Positions 38,566 through 46,654 of a stretch of DNA of 64,000 bases are shown one piece after another; the stretch's first letter is position 1, and the number at the start of each line of letters is the position of its first letter. Location of the stretch: assembly GCF_003003075.1 (NCBI RefSeq), contig NZ_PVTX01000011.1:49385-113384 (forward strand). The letters are read 5' to 3'. The DNA comes from Isoptericola halotolerans. Lineage in GTDB: Bacteria > Actinomycetota > Actinomycetes > Actinomycetales > Cellulomonadaceae. A program made the translations under genes and the position numbers. The notes under the pieces are model-generated. The model saw only the letters and a program-made list of their open reading frames with translations. It did no database searches and had not been told where the DNA came from.

Positions 38566-39652
38566 CCTTCAGCGCCCGCTCGACGATGCCGTGCAGGTCG
38601 CCGGTCTGGGCGAACCACGCTCGTTGCTGGGCGGCGCCGCCGCCCGTGGACCACAGCCTGCCGAGCAGGTCCGTGACCACCCGCAGGTCGTCGGTGTCGA
38701 CCAGTGCGTCACGCACGTGGGCCACGAGCTGACCGACGACGTCGTGCGCCGGCGCCGGTCGCCAGGTCAGCGGGGAGACGAGGTCGCCCGCCAGGCCCGA
38801 CCGGCCGGCGCGCCAGGCCGCGGTCCGCAGCAGCTCGACGCCGTGGTCCGGCGCCTCGTGCCCGTCGGCGGCCTCGCGCGCCGCCGTCTCGACCAGGCCT
38901 CGCACGAGCGCCGCGATCAGGGTCGCCGTGTCCGGGTCGAGGCAGACGTCCATCACGCGCACCTCGACCGTCGGGTAGCGCGGTGAGAGGCGGGCGTCGA
39001 AGAAGACCATGTTCTGGTCCAGGACGGTGTCCGTGGCGACGAGTGCCTCGATCGCGGCGTGGTAGGCCTGCGGCGTGCCGAAACGGCGGGTCGGCCCCGC
39101 CGTCGGCCACCGGGTCCAGACCTGGGAGCGGAAGCTCGCGTAGTCGGTGTCCTCGCCCTGCCAGAACGGGGAGTTGGTGCTCAGCGCCATCACCGTGGGC
39201 AACCACGGCCCGATCCGGTCGATCACGGCGACACCCTCGGCGTCGTCCGCGACCGCGACGTGCACGTGGCACCCGCTCGTGAGCTGTTCGCGCGCCGTCA
39301 TGCCGAACACCCGACGTGCCTGCTGGTACCGCAGCTTCGACACCGTGGTCCCGGTGAACGCGATGGGAGAGGTGGCCAGCGCGACGGCCCGGGCGTCGAC
39401 TCGGTCGGCCGCGTCCTGCGCCCGCGCGCGGCCGGCACGGATCTCCGCCGCCAGGGCCGTCAAGGACGCGTGCGGGTGCGTGGCCGTCTCGAGCTGCTCC
39501 TCCATGAACTCCGGCTCCAGCGCGCCGGTCCCGCCCTCGCGGTTGTCGTTCCCGGAGGCGGCGAGCGCCTCCTGCGCCTTCGCCACCGGCGACCCGTCCG
39601 GTCCCACCAGCAGGAACTCTTCCTCGACACCCATCGTGCGCGGCTCCGTCAT
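38552..39652 (-). CDS. YbdK-type carboxylate-amine ligase (glutamate-cysteine ligase 2 family)
   Basis: A 366-residue GCS2-family ligase, ATP-dependent enzymes that join an amino acid carboxylate to an amine; E. coli YbdK has weak glutamate-cysteine ligase activity. Seen: MGVEEEFLLV near residue 7 (metal-binding Glu pair), PEFMEEQLETATHP near 48, TSGCHVHVAVAD near 126 and LSPRYPTVEVRVMDVCLD near 225. ATG at 39652 has a CATGAT box six bases upstream and may be leaderless; the ATG at 39634 is the alternative and would remove six residues. Physiological substrate unknown. Confidence 0.87.
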   Translation of the reverse strand: MTEPRTMGVEEEFLLVGPDGSPVAKAQEALAASGNDNREGGTGALEPEFMEEQLETATHPHASLTALAAEIRAGRARAQDAADRVDARAVALATSPIAFTGTTVSKLRYQQARRVFGMTAREQLTSGCHVHVAVADDAEGVAVIDRIGPWLPTVMALSTNSPFWQGEDTDYASFRSQVWTRWPTAGPTRRFGTPQAYHAAIEALVATDTVLDQNMVFFDARLSPRYPTVEVRVMDVCLDPDTATLIAALVRGLVETAAREAADGHEAPDHGVELLRTAAWRAGRSGLAGDLVSPLTWRPAPAHDVVGQLVAHVRDALVDTDDLRVVTDLLGRLWSTGGGAAQQRAWFAQTGDLHGIVERALKVTHS

Positions 39653-39771
39653 GGAGGCATCATGGTGCGGCTGCGACGTCGTCGCCCGCCGACGCGCCGC
39701 GACGCGGGACCGACGCCGACACGTCACCGCGCGGCCACCACCAGTTCAGGCCGGTCTGCTTGAACGAAGGT

Positions 39772-40638
39772 ATGGCTCGTCCTCCGATCATGGTCCCGGT
39801 GCTCGCCACGGCCCTGGCCGCGTCCGTCGGCGCCGCCTTGGCGGTCGTCGCGGCCGCCGAGCTGCTCCGCAGGCAGGCGGCGCTGGCCCGGCGCCGCATC
39901 GGCAAGGCGCTCGGCGAGGAGGCGCTGGACGCCGACCGCGTCTGGCGCAAGAAGTACGGCGGCCCGCCGCTCGACCTGCTGGTCCTCGGGGACTCGGTCG
40001 CCGCCGGCCTCGGCGCCGAACGTCGGAAGGACACCCTCGGGGCGCGGATCGCCCGTGGCCTGGCGAAGCGCCTGCACCGCCCGGTGCGGCTGCGGGTCGG
40101 CGCCGTCGTCGGGTCCGAGTCGTCCGCCCTGGCCGCCCAGCTCGACGCCCTGGACCCCGCCTACCGGCCGGACGTCGCCGTCGTCGTGGTGGGTGGCAAC
40201 GACGTCACCCACCGGGTGCCGGTGCCGGTGTCGGTGAGCCACCTCGTCGAGGCGGTCGACAGGTTGCACGCCCTCGGCTGCGTCGTCGTCGTGGGCACGT
40301 GCCCCGACCTGGGTGCGCTGCGCCCGGTGCCCCAGCCGCTGCGTGCCCTCGGCGCACGCGCCTCGCGACAGCTCGCCGCCGCGCAGGCCGTGGCGGCGCG
40401 GGCGGCGGGTGCGTATCCCGTCTCGCTCGCGGAGGTCGTAGGGCCGTTCTTCGTCGACCATCCCGACGAGGCGTTCAGCCTCGATCGCTTCCACCCGAGC
40501 GCGCTCGGCTACCGGCGCACCGCGAAGGCGCTCGTGCCGTCGGTGCTCCGCGCGCTCGGCGAGGAGGACGGCACGCCGCCCGGCCCGGGCCACGAGCGGC
40601 CGGAGGGCCGGGCGCGCACCGACCTCAGCGGGCGGTGA
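39772..40638 (+). CDS. SGNH/GDSL hydrolase, membrane-anchored
   Basis: A 288-residue SGNH esterase/lipase. One N-terminal hydrophobic helix (residues 6-32) anchors or exports it. The blocks are LLVLGDSVAAGLG near 70 (Ser), the oxyanion Gly region near 110, VVVGGNDVTHRVP near 145 (Asn) and SLDRFHPSALGYRRTA near 240 (Asp-His). The catalytic set is complete. Likely an acyl esterase on cell-envelope lipid or polysaccharide, which is a family-level guess. ATG at 39772 is the first good start; its ribosome site is poor. Overlaps the convergent gene by 14 bases. Confidence 0.83.
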   Translation: MARPPIMVPVLATALAASVGAALAVVAAAELLRRQAALARRRIGKALGEEALDADRVWRKKYGGPPLDLLVLGDSVAAGLGAERRKDTLGARIARGLAKRLHRPVRLRVGAVVGSESSALAAQLDALDPAYRPDVAVVVVGGNDVTHRVPVPVSVSHLVEAVDRLHALGCVVVVGTCPDLGALRPVPQPLRALGARASRQLAAAQAVAARAAGAYPVSLAEVVGPFFVDHPDEAFSLDRFHPSALGYRRTAKALVPSVLRALGEEDGTPPGPGHERPEGRARTDLSGR

Positions 40639-41320
40639 CCTCGGAGCCCGCCAGCGCGGTGAGCCACTCGCCCCAGAACCCGCGCCAGTGCTCCGCCGCC
40701 GCGGGAGACGCCAGCCGTTCGTGGGTGAGGGTCATCCGGGTGCGCCCGCCCACCGGGTCCGTGGACACCATGAGCACGCCGTGCTCGGCCGGGTCGAGCG
40801 CGCCGGTCTCGGCGACGGCGAAGCGGGGACGCTTGACGCCCGGCCGGGAGCGGGGCGAGAGACTTAGCCCCGGCACGAGAGCAGCACGGTCCGCGTCGTC
40901 CAGCAGCAGGGCGTGCGCCGTGTCGTGGTCCAGTCCCAGCACCTTGGACCGGCTGACGGTGAACGTGCCGTCGGGCATCTGGCCGGGCAACCGGATACCG
41001 GTGATCCGCTCGTACCCGACGGTGACGGTCTGCGCCCACCAGCCGGAGACGTCGTGGTGCGCGGCCACCCAGGCCGCGATCTCGGTGTGCCCGGCGGAGC
41101 GGCCCGGACCGTCGTCGACGATCGAGACCCACTCGTCCCAGCCGTGGCCGGTGTTCTCCTTGATCGTCGCGTCGGACGTCTCCGGCCGGCTCACCCAGCC
41201 GGGCGCGGCGCCCGACGGCGGGTTGTCCGGCAGCAGGGAGCGGCGCGCGGCGGCGTAGCGCTCTCCGGTGCGGGCCATGCGCTCGCGGACCTGGCGCTTG
41301 AACGACTCGTGGGAGGTCAT
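40625..41320 (-). CDS. DUF4287 / SRPBCC-like protein
   Basis: A 231-residue soluble protein. The N-terminal 80 residues match DUF4287 (ESFKRQVRERMARTGERYAAARR, then TSDATIKENTGHGWDEWVSIVD). After that WVAAHHDVSGWWAQTVTVGYERITGIR begins a region resembling an AHSA1/SRPBCC lipid-binding fold to about residue 225. Function unknown. The ATG at 41320 is followed by the canonical MTSHESFKRQ start of the family. Its promoter is far upstream, near 41508, giving a leader of about 180 bases that contains a perfect hairpin. Confidence 0.75.
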   Translation of the reverse strand: MTSHESFKRQVRERMARTGERYAAARRSLLPDNPPSGAAPGWVSRPETSDATIKENTGHGWDEWVSIVDDGPGRSAGHTEIAAWVAAHHDVSGWWAQTVTVGYERITGIRLPGQMPDGTFTVSRSKVLGLDHDTAHALLLDDADRAALVPGLSLSPRSRPGVKRPRFAVAETGALDPAEHGVLMVSTDPVGGRTRMTLTHERLASPAAAEHWRGFWGEWLTALAGSEVTAR

Positions 41321-41430
41321 GAGGACTCCTGTGCTCGAGGTGCGCCACCTGCGGCTCGCGCTCGCGGTGTCGCACCGGAACACGGATGTCCTGGCCGACG
41401 CGTCGAGCACTCGAGGTCCCCTTTGCCTCC

Positions 41431-41453
41431 ACCACCGTGCCGCGCACGGTGGT
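41431..41453 (-). promoter_or_regulatory. Perfect hairpin in the long leader of the DUF4287 gene
   Basis: ACCACCGTGC, a CGC loop and GCACGGTGGT form a 10-bp perfect dyad inside the 241-base gap between divergent genes. It could be an operator or an RNA stem in the leader; a minus-strand TATGGT -10-like box lies at 41508-41513. Confidence 0.4.
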
Positions 41454-41549
41454 CCCGACGGCGCGAGCGCCGGTCCGGAGGTGGGGCGGGACGCGCCGCC
41501 CACCTCGACCATACTCCGGGCCACCGGACCGTGTCAGGCCCTCGGCCGG

Positions 41550-41555
41550 TAACGT
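41550..41555 (+). promoter_or_regulatory. -10 box of leaderless HAD hydrolase promoter
   Basis: TAACGT ends six bases before the GTG at 41562. Confidence 0.5.
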
Positions 41556-41561
41556 ACGGGC

Positions 41562-42221
41562 GTGATCTGGCTGTTCGACCTCGACAACACGCTCGTGAAC
41601 CGCGACGCCGCCTTCGCCGCCTGGGCCGGCGAGGCCGTGGCCGGCCACGGGGGCACCGACGCGGACCTCGCCGCGATCATCGCTGCCGACGACGGCGGTT
41701 TCTCCCGCAAGGCGGACCTCGCCCGGGTCGTCATCGACCGGCTCGGTCTGCCCGACGACGTGCCGGGGACCATCGAGCTGTTCCGTGCCGGGATCCGCGA
41801 CCATGTCCAGGCGTACGCCGGCGTCCTCGACACGCTCGACGTGCTGAGCGGCGCCGGGCACGCCGTCGGCGTGGTCACCAACGGCAACTCCGCCCAGCAG
41901 CGCGGCAAGATCGCCCGTTGCGACGTCGAGCGGCACGTCGACGCGATCGTCGTCTCGGAGGAGGAGGGCGTGGCCAAGCCCGACCCACGGCTCGTCGAGA
42001 TCGCCCTCGAGCGGCTGGGGATGGCTGACGTCGACCGGCGCGACGTCTGGATGATCGGCGACGCCGCCCACGCCGACGTCGCGGTGGGCCGCGCCGCCGG
42101 CACCCGCACCGGGTGGGTGTCCCACGGCCGGGCGTGGTCCGGCGGTGCGCGTCCGGACGTGGTCGCCGGGACCACGCGCGACGTCGTGGCGCTCGCGGCC
42201 TCGCCGGCGCACCGCCGTTGA
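41562..42221 (+). CDS. HAD-superfamily hydrolase
   Basis: A 219-residue HAD phosphatase with a helical cap (subfamily IA). Motif I is WLFDLDNTLVN at residues 3-13 (nucleophile and acid Asp), motif II VGVVTNGNSAQQ near 104, motif III Lys in EEGVAKPDPRLVEIAL near 138 and motif IV VWMIGDAAHADVAVGRAAG near 163. Complete and probably active on a small phosphate ester such as a sugar phosphate or nucleotide. Convergent with the PPOX gene, 13 bases apart. Confidence 0.88.
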   Translation: MIWLFDLDNTLVNRDAAFAAWAGEAVAGHGGTDADLAAIIAADDGGFSRKADLARVVIDRLGLPDDVPGTIELFRAGIRDHVQAYAGVLDTLDVLSGAGHAVGVVTNGNSAQQRGKIARCDVERHVDAIVVSEEEGVAKPDPRLVEIALERLGMADVDRRDVWMIGDAAHADVAVGRAAGTRTGWVSHGRAWSGGARPDVVAGTTRDVVALAASPAHRR

Positions 42222-42234
42222 GAACGCCGGACTG

Positions 42235-42864
42235 TCAGCCGTACAGACGCTCGGCGTAGGCCGGACCGTAGTGCTCGTCGAGCGTGGACAGCGGCACGTC
42301 GGGCGCCTCGAGCCGGTGCGCCAGCACGGCCCGGCGCGGGACGGCGTCCGGGGCCCACGACTCCGGGTCCCACGTGCGCGAGCGCAGGAACGCCTTGGCG
42401 CAGTGCATGAACACCTCGCGGACGCTCACCTCCAGGACCAGTGACGGCACGTTTCCCTTGACCTGCATCTGCTCCGCGTAGGGCACGTCGCGCAGGAGAC
42501 GTGCGGTGCCGTTGACGCGCAACGTGTCGCCGCGGCCGGGCACCACGAAGATCAGGGCGACCTCCGGGTTGACGAGCACGTTGCGAAACCCGTCGACGCG
42601 CTTGTTGCCGGGCCGGTCCGGGACGGCGATGGTGACGTCGTCCAGCACGTGCACGAAGCCGGCGGGGTCACCCTTGGGGGAGACGTCGGCACGGCCGTCG
42701 GCGCCGGCGGTGGCGACGAAGCACAGCGGGCTCTCCGCGAGCCAGCGCCGGTGGTCCTCCCGCAGCCGATCGTCCACCTTGTCGCGCACGCGGGGCAGGG
42801 GTGATCCCACCAGCTGCTCGAGCTCGGCGACGGTCGTGACAGGAGTTCCTCCGTGGCTGCTCAC
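42235..42864 (-). CDS. PPOX-class flavoprotein (pyridoxamine 5'-phosphate oxidase family)
   Basis: A 209-residue FMN-binding split-barrel protein of the MSMEG_1061 type. Motifs: RWLAESPLCFVATAGADGRADVSPKGDPAGFVHV near residue 40, VPDRPGNKRVDGFRNVLVNPEVALIFVVPG near 80 and TLRVNGTARLL near 113. Such proteins use FMN or F420 and reduce unknown substrates. The GTG start at 42864 follows a -10 box at leaderless distance. Confidence 0.85.
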   Translation of the reverse strand: MSSHGGTPVTTVAELEQLVGSPLPRVRDKVDDRLREDHRRWLAESPLCFVATAGADGRADVSPKGDPAGFVHVLDDVTIAVPDRPGNKRVDGFRNVLVNPEVALIFVVPGRGDTLRVNGTARLLRDVPYAEQMQVKGNVPSLVLEVSVREVFMHCAKAFLRSRTWDPESWAPDAVPRRAVLAHRLEAPDVPLSTLDEHYGPAYAERLYG

Positions 42865-42871
42865 GCCGGCC

Positions 42872-42877
42872 AGCGTA
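42872..42877 (-). promoter_or_regulatory. -10 box of leaderless PPOX gene promoter
   Basis: Minus-strand TACGCT ends seven bases before the GTG at 42864. Confidence 0.5.
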
Positions 42878-42944
42878 GTCCCACCGGTCGTGAGAGAGGC
42901 GGGACGCTCCGAGCCGCGGCAACGGCGTCGGGCGGCGCAGACAG

Positions 42945-42979
42945 CGGTGGCCGGCCCCCGACGTGGGGACCGGCCACCG
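42945..42979 (-). terminator. Terminator of the beta-oxidation operon
   Basis: CGGTGGCCGG with CCGGCCACCG, extended by CCCC/GGGG across one bulged A, forms a 14-pair GC stem 39 bases after the stop of the multifunctional enzyme gene. No T-run. Confidence 0.6.
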
Positions 42980-43017
42980 TGCGTGCTCCCCGGGCGAGGA
43001 GGTGTGGACGTCAGGTG

Positions 43018-45171
43018 TCAGGCGACGTTGGCGACGCCGTCGGGCAGGATCCGCCGCCCGAGGACCCGCTCGCTGTAGCCCGTGCGGTCGAGGTACGGCG
43101 TGATGCCGCCGGTGTGGAAGCCCCACCCGGCCCCGAGGATCATGCACAGGTCGATCTGGGACGGGTCGGCCACGACCTGCTCGTCGAGCATGTGACCGAT
43201 CTCGACCGTCAGGGCCGTCAGCACGGAGTCGAGGACCCCGGCGGCGTCCAGCACGGGCGTGCCCGAGCGGCCCGGCGCACCCGCCTCGAGGGCCTCGCCG
43301 AACACCGCCTGGATCGCCGGGTCGACGGGCTTGTGCAGCCCCGGCGCCGGGGCGTCGAGCACCACCCGCGTGCCGTCCGCGACGAGCTTCTCCAGGCCCG
43401 CCGAGCGCGGGAACCGCTCGCCGAGGTCCTCGCGGAGCGAGGTGAGCACGTGCAGCCCGACGGCCGGACCCACCAGGTCGAAGAGCTCGAACGTCGGCAT
43501 CGGGAAGCCGAGCGGGGCGAGCGCGGCATCGGCGGCCTCGACCGACGTGCCGTTCTCCACCGCCTCGACGACCTTGCCCATGACGAGCACGAGCAGACGG
43601 TTCACCACGAACCCGGGGCGGTCCTTGACCAGCACTGCCGTCTTGCGGAGCTTCTTGGTGATGGCGAACGCGGTGGCGAGGGCCTCGTCGGAGGTCCGCT
43701 CGGCGTTCACGACCTCGACCAGGGGCATCTGGGCCACCGGGTTGAAGAAGTGGATGCCGACCACGCGCTCCGGGTGGCGCAGGTCGGAGGCCATCTCGGT
43801 GATCGACAGCGCGGAGGTGTTCGTGGCCAGGACGGTGTCCTCGCCCACGACGTCCTCGAGCTCGGCGAACACCTTCTTTTTCAGGCCCATGACCTCGGTG
43901 ACGGCCTCGACGACGACGTCGCAGGACGCGAAGTCGGTGATGTCGGTGGTGCCGGTGACGCTCGCCGCGATCCGGTCGGCGACCTCGGGCGTCATCCGGC
44001 CACGGGAGACCAGCTTGTCGACGGTGCTGCGGACGAACCCGAGGCCCTTGGCGACACGCTCCTCGTCGAGGTCGCGCATGACGACCGGGACGCCGAGCCG
44101 CTGCGAGACGAGCAGCGCGATCTGGGCGGCCATCAGCCCGGCGCCCACGATGCCGACGCGGGTGACCGGTCGGGCGAGCTTCCTGTCGGGCGCGCCGACC
44201 GGCTTCTTGCCGGCGGACGTGAGCTGGAACGCGTAGACGCTCGCCCGCATCTCGTCGGTCATGATCAGGTCGGCCAGCGCCTCGTCCTCGGCCTCGAAGG
44301 CCGCGGCGCGCGACGCGTTCCGGGCCCCGGCGAGCAGCTCGAGCGCGCGGTACGGAGCGGGCCGGGACCCGGCGACGAGCGCGTCGAGGCGCTCGCGGGT
44401 GCCCTGCACGACGGCGTCCCACACGGGCTGCGGGTCGAGCTCGCGCCGCGGAGGCGTCACCTCGCCGCGGAGCACGCGGGCGGCCCAGTCGATCGAGCGC
44501 TCGAGGAAGTCCGCGGCGTCGAACAGCTCGTCCACGAGGCCGATCTTCAGCGCCTCGGCCGGCTTGAACGGCTTGTTCGCCGCCGGGCGGGAGAGCAGCA
44601 CGTCGACGGCCTTCTCGATACCGACGAGCCGCGGCACGAGGTAGGCGCCGCCCCAGCCGGGGACGAGACCGAGGCCGGTCTCGGGCAGGCCGAGCGCGGC
44701 GGCGTCGGAGGCCACGGTGCGGTAGTCGCAGTTCAGGGCCACCTCGAGGCCGCCGCCGAGCGCGAGCCCGTTGACGAACGCGAACGTGGGCACGCCCATC
44801 GTGTGGAGCAGCTCGTAGGCGGCGTGCCCGGAGCGGCCGAGCTCGAGCGCCTGCTCGCGCGACGTGACGGCTCCCACGCCGAGCAGGTCGGCGCCCGCCG
44901 CGAGGAAGTACGGCTTGCCGGTGACGCCCACGGCCACGATCTCGCCGGCGGCGGCGCGCTGCTGCAGCGCCGTCAGCGCCGCGGTGAGCTCGGCGAGGCC
45001 GTCGGGCCCGAGGGTGTTGGGCTTGGTGTGGTCGAGTCCGTTGTCGAGGGTGACGAGCGCGAGCGTGCCGGCGCCGCCGGGCAGCGCGACGTCACGGACG
45101 AGGGAGTGGGTGACGCGCTCGGTGCGGCCCTGCGGCGCCAGGCTCGTGGTCTCGGTGGTGTTCTCGGTCAT
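43018..45171 (-). CDS. Fatty-acid oxidation multifunctional enzyme (enoyl-CoA hydratase / 3-hydroxyacyl-CoA dehydrogenase)
   Basis: A 717-residue FadB/FadJ-type alpha subunit. Residues 25-230 form the crotonase domain: GKPYFLAAGADLLGVG near 85 and VNGLALGGGLEVALNCDYR near 135 (oxyanion loop), LPETGLGLVPGWGGAYLVPRL near 160. Residues 340-520 are the NAD domain (RVGIVGAGLMAAQIALL) with catalytic-pair residues in VGIHFFNPVAQMPLVEV (His) and KKTAVLVKDRPGFVVNRLLV-like Asn region; the rest is the C-terminal dehydrogenase domain. The thiolase gene stops five bases upstream, so the two form one complex and operon. Confidence 0.93.
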   Translation of the reverse strand: MTENTTETTSLAPQGRTERVTHSLVRDVALPGGAGTLALVTLDNGLDHTKPNTLGPDGLAELTAALTALQQRAAAGEIVAVGVTGKPYFLAAGADLLGVGAVTSREQALELGRSGHAAYELLHTMGVPTFAFVNGLALGGGLEVALNCDYRTVASDAAALGLPETGLGLVPGWGGAYLVPRLVGIEKAVDVLLSRPAANKPFKPAEALKIGLVDELFDAADFLERSIDWAARVLRGEVTPPRRELDPQPVWDAVVQGTRERLDALVAGSRPAPYRALELLAGARNASRAAAFEAEDEALADLIMTDEMRASVYAFQLTSAGKKPVGAPDRKLARPVTRVGIVGAGLMAAQIALLVSQRLGVPVVMRDLDEERVAKGLGFVRSTVDKLVSRGRMTPEVADRIAASVTGTTDITDFASCDVVVEAVTEVMGLKKKVFAELEDVVGEDTVLATNTSALSITEMASDLRHPERVVGIHFFNPVAQMPLVEVVNAERTSDEALATAFAITKKLRKTAVLVKDRPGFVVNRLLVLVMGKVVEAVENGTSVEAADAALAPLGFPMPTFELFDLVGPAVGLHVLTSLREDLGERFPRSAGLEKLVADGTRVVLDAPAPGLHKPVDPAIQAVFGEALEAGAPGRSGTPVLDAAGVLDSVLTALTVEIGHMLDEQVVADPSQIDLCMILGAGWGFHTGGITPYLDRTGYSERVLGRRILPDGVANVA

Positions 45172-45176
45172 CGTGG

Positions 45177-46448
45177 TCAGACCTCCGTGGTGGCCGGGAC
45201 GTGGCCCGAGTAGTCGGCGTGGTGCGGGTTCTCCCAGACGACGGTGCCGCCCTGTCCGAGCCCGACGCACATCGTGGTGATGCCGTAGCGGACCTCCGGG
45301 TGCTGGGCGAACTGCCGGGCGAGCTGTGTCATCAGCCGGACGCCCGAGCTGGCCAGCGGGTGGCCCACGGCGATGGCGCCGCCGTAGCGGTTGACGCGCT
45401 CGTCGTCGTCGGCGATCCCGTAGTGGTCCAGGAAGCTCAGCACCTGCACGGCGAAGGCCTCGTTGATCTCGAACAGGCCGATGTCGTCGATGGTGAGACC
45501 GGCCTGGGCGAGCGCCTTGTCGGTGGCCGGCACCGGGCCGTAGCCCATGATCTCGGCCGGGACGCCCGCGAACGCGTAGGAGACGAGGCGCATGGCCGCC
45601 GGCAGCCCGAGCTCGTCGGCGGTCTCGCCGGCGGCGAGCAGCGACACGGTGGCGCCGTCGGTGAGCGGCGAGGAGGTGGCCGGTGTGACGCGTCCACCGG
45701 GGCGGAACGGCGTCTTGAGGTCCGCGATGCCCTCCATCGTGGTCTCGGGGCGGGGGAGCTCGTCGGCGGTGGCCAGGCCCCAGCCGCGCTCGGCCGACCG
45801 TGCGGCGATCGGGACGATCTCCGGCCCGATGTCGCCGTTCGCCACCGCCTTGGCGTACTTGGCCTGGGTGCCGACCGCGTACGCGTCCGCGCGCTCCTTG
45901 GTCAGGTGCGGGAACTTGTCGTGCAGGTTCTCTGCCGTGACGCCCATGTTGAGGGCCTCCGGGTCGACCAGCTTCTCGGAGAGGAACCGCGGGTTGGGGT
46001 CGGCGTCGAGGCCCATGGGGTGGCGGCCCATGTGCTCCACCCCGCCGGCGACGACGACGTCGGACGCCCCGACGGCGATGCTCGACGCCGTGGCGGTCAC
46101 CGCGGTCATGGCACCGGCACACATGCGGTCGATGGCGTAGCCGGGCACGGAGTGCGGCAGGCCGGCGAGGAGGCCGACCGTCCGGCCGAGGGTGAGGCCC
46201 TGGTCGCCCTGCTGGGTCGTCGCCGCGATCGCCACCTCGTCGATGCGCTCGACGGGGAGCTCGGGGTGGCGGCGCAGCAGCTCGCGCAGCGCCTTGACGA
46301 CGAGGTCGTCGGCTCGGGTCTCCGCGAGGAGGCCGTCGGCCCTGGCCTTGCCGAAGGGGGTGCGCACGCCCTCGACGAAGACGACGTCGCGCAGGGCGCG
46401 TCGCGCGGGGTCGCGGGTGGTGCCGGGGGCCTGGGGGGCCACGGTCAT
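45177..46448 (-). CDS. Acetyl-CoA C-acyltransferase (thiolase)
   Basis: A 423-residue degradative thiolase, the last step of beta-oxidation. Catalytic residues: nucleophile Cys in YAIDRMCAGAMTAV near 108, His in FEINEAFAVQVL near 345 (NEAF motif), His in AIAVGHPLASSGVRL near 380 and the second Cys in YGITTMCVGLGQGG near 410. It is the first gene of a two-gene operon with the multifunctional enzyme and has a palindrome in its promoter. The N-terminal 15 residues are extra relative to shorter homologues. Confidence 0.94.
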   Translation of the reverse strand: MTVAPQAPGTTRDPARRALRDVVFVEGVRTPFGKARADGLLAETRADDLVVKALRELLRRHPELPVERIDEVAIAATTQQGDQGLTLGRTVGLLAGLPHSVPGYAIDRMCAGAMTAVTATASSIAVGASDVVVAGGVEHMGRHPMGLDADPNPRFLSEKLVDPEALNMGVTAENLHDKFPHLTKERADAYAVGTQAKYAKAVANGDIGPEIVPIAARSAERGWGLATADELPRPETTMEGIADLKTPFRPGGRVTPATSSPLTDGATVSLLAAGETADELGLPAAMRLVSYAFAGVPAEIMGYGPVPATDKALAQAGLTIDDIGLFEINEAFAVQVLSFLDHYGIADDDERVNRYGGAIAVGHPLASSGVRLMTQLARQFAQHPEVRYGITTMCVGLGQGGTVVWENPHHADYSGHVPATTEV

Positions 46449-46561
46449 GGCAGCTCCGTCCGTTGCGGTGGTCGGTTCCGACGGTGCCGGGAGCATCGTC
46501 GCTCGGGACCTCGGGGGGTCGCCCCGGGGCTCGGGTACACGCTACCGCGAGTACCGGGAAC

Positions 46562-46590
46562 AGCATAGACCATCTGATACGCAGTATCAG
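46562..46590 (-). promoter_or_regulatory. Promoter of the beta-oxidation operon with overlapping palindrome
   Basis: Minus-strand TATGCT (46562-46567) is a good -10. Just upstream CTGATAC-GCA-GTATCAG (46574-46590), a 17-base palindrome, covers the spacer and -35 position, so a repressor there would block transcription. TetR or GntR type is plausible for fatty-acid genes; no cognate gene lies nearby. Confidence 0.6.
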
Positions 46591-46654
46591 TGCTGGGCGG
46601 TGTCGTGGAGAGCCGTGGAGAGCCGGGGGAGCCGGAAAGTCGCGCGCAGCCGGG

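Noticed and set aside
42853..45213. Plus-strand open frame of 786 codons
   Set aside because: Antisense to the beta-oxidation multifunctional enzyme, whose domains and catalytic residues are intact.
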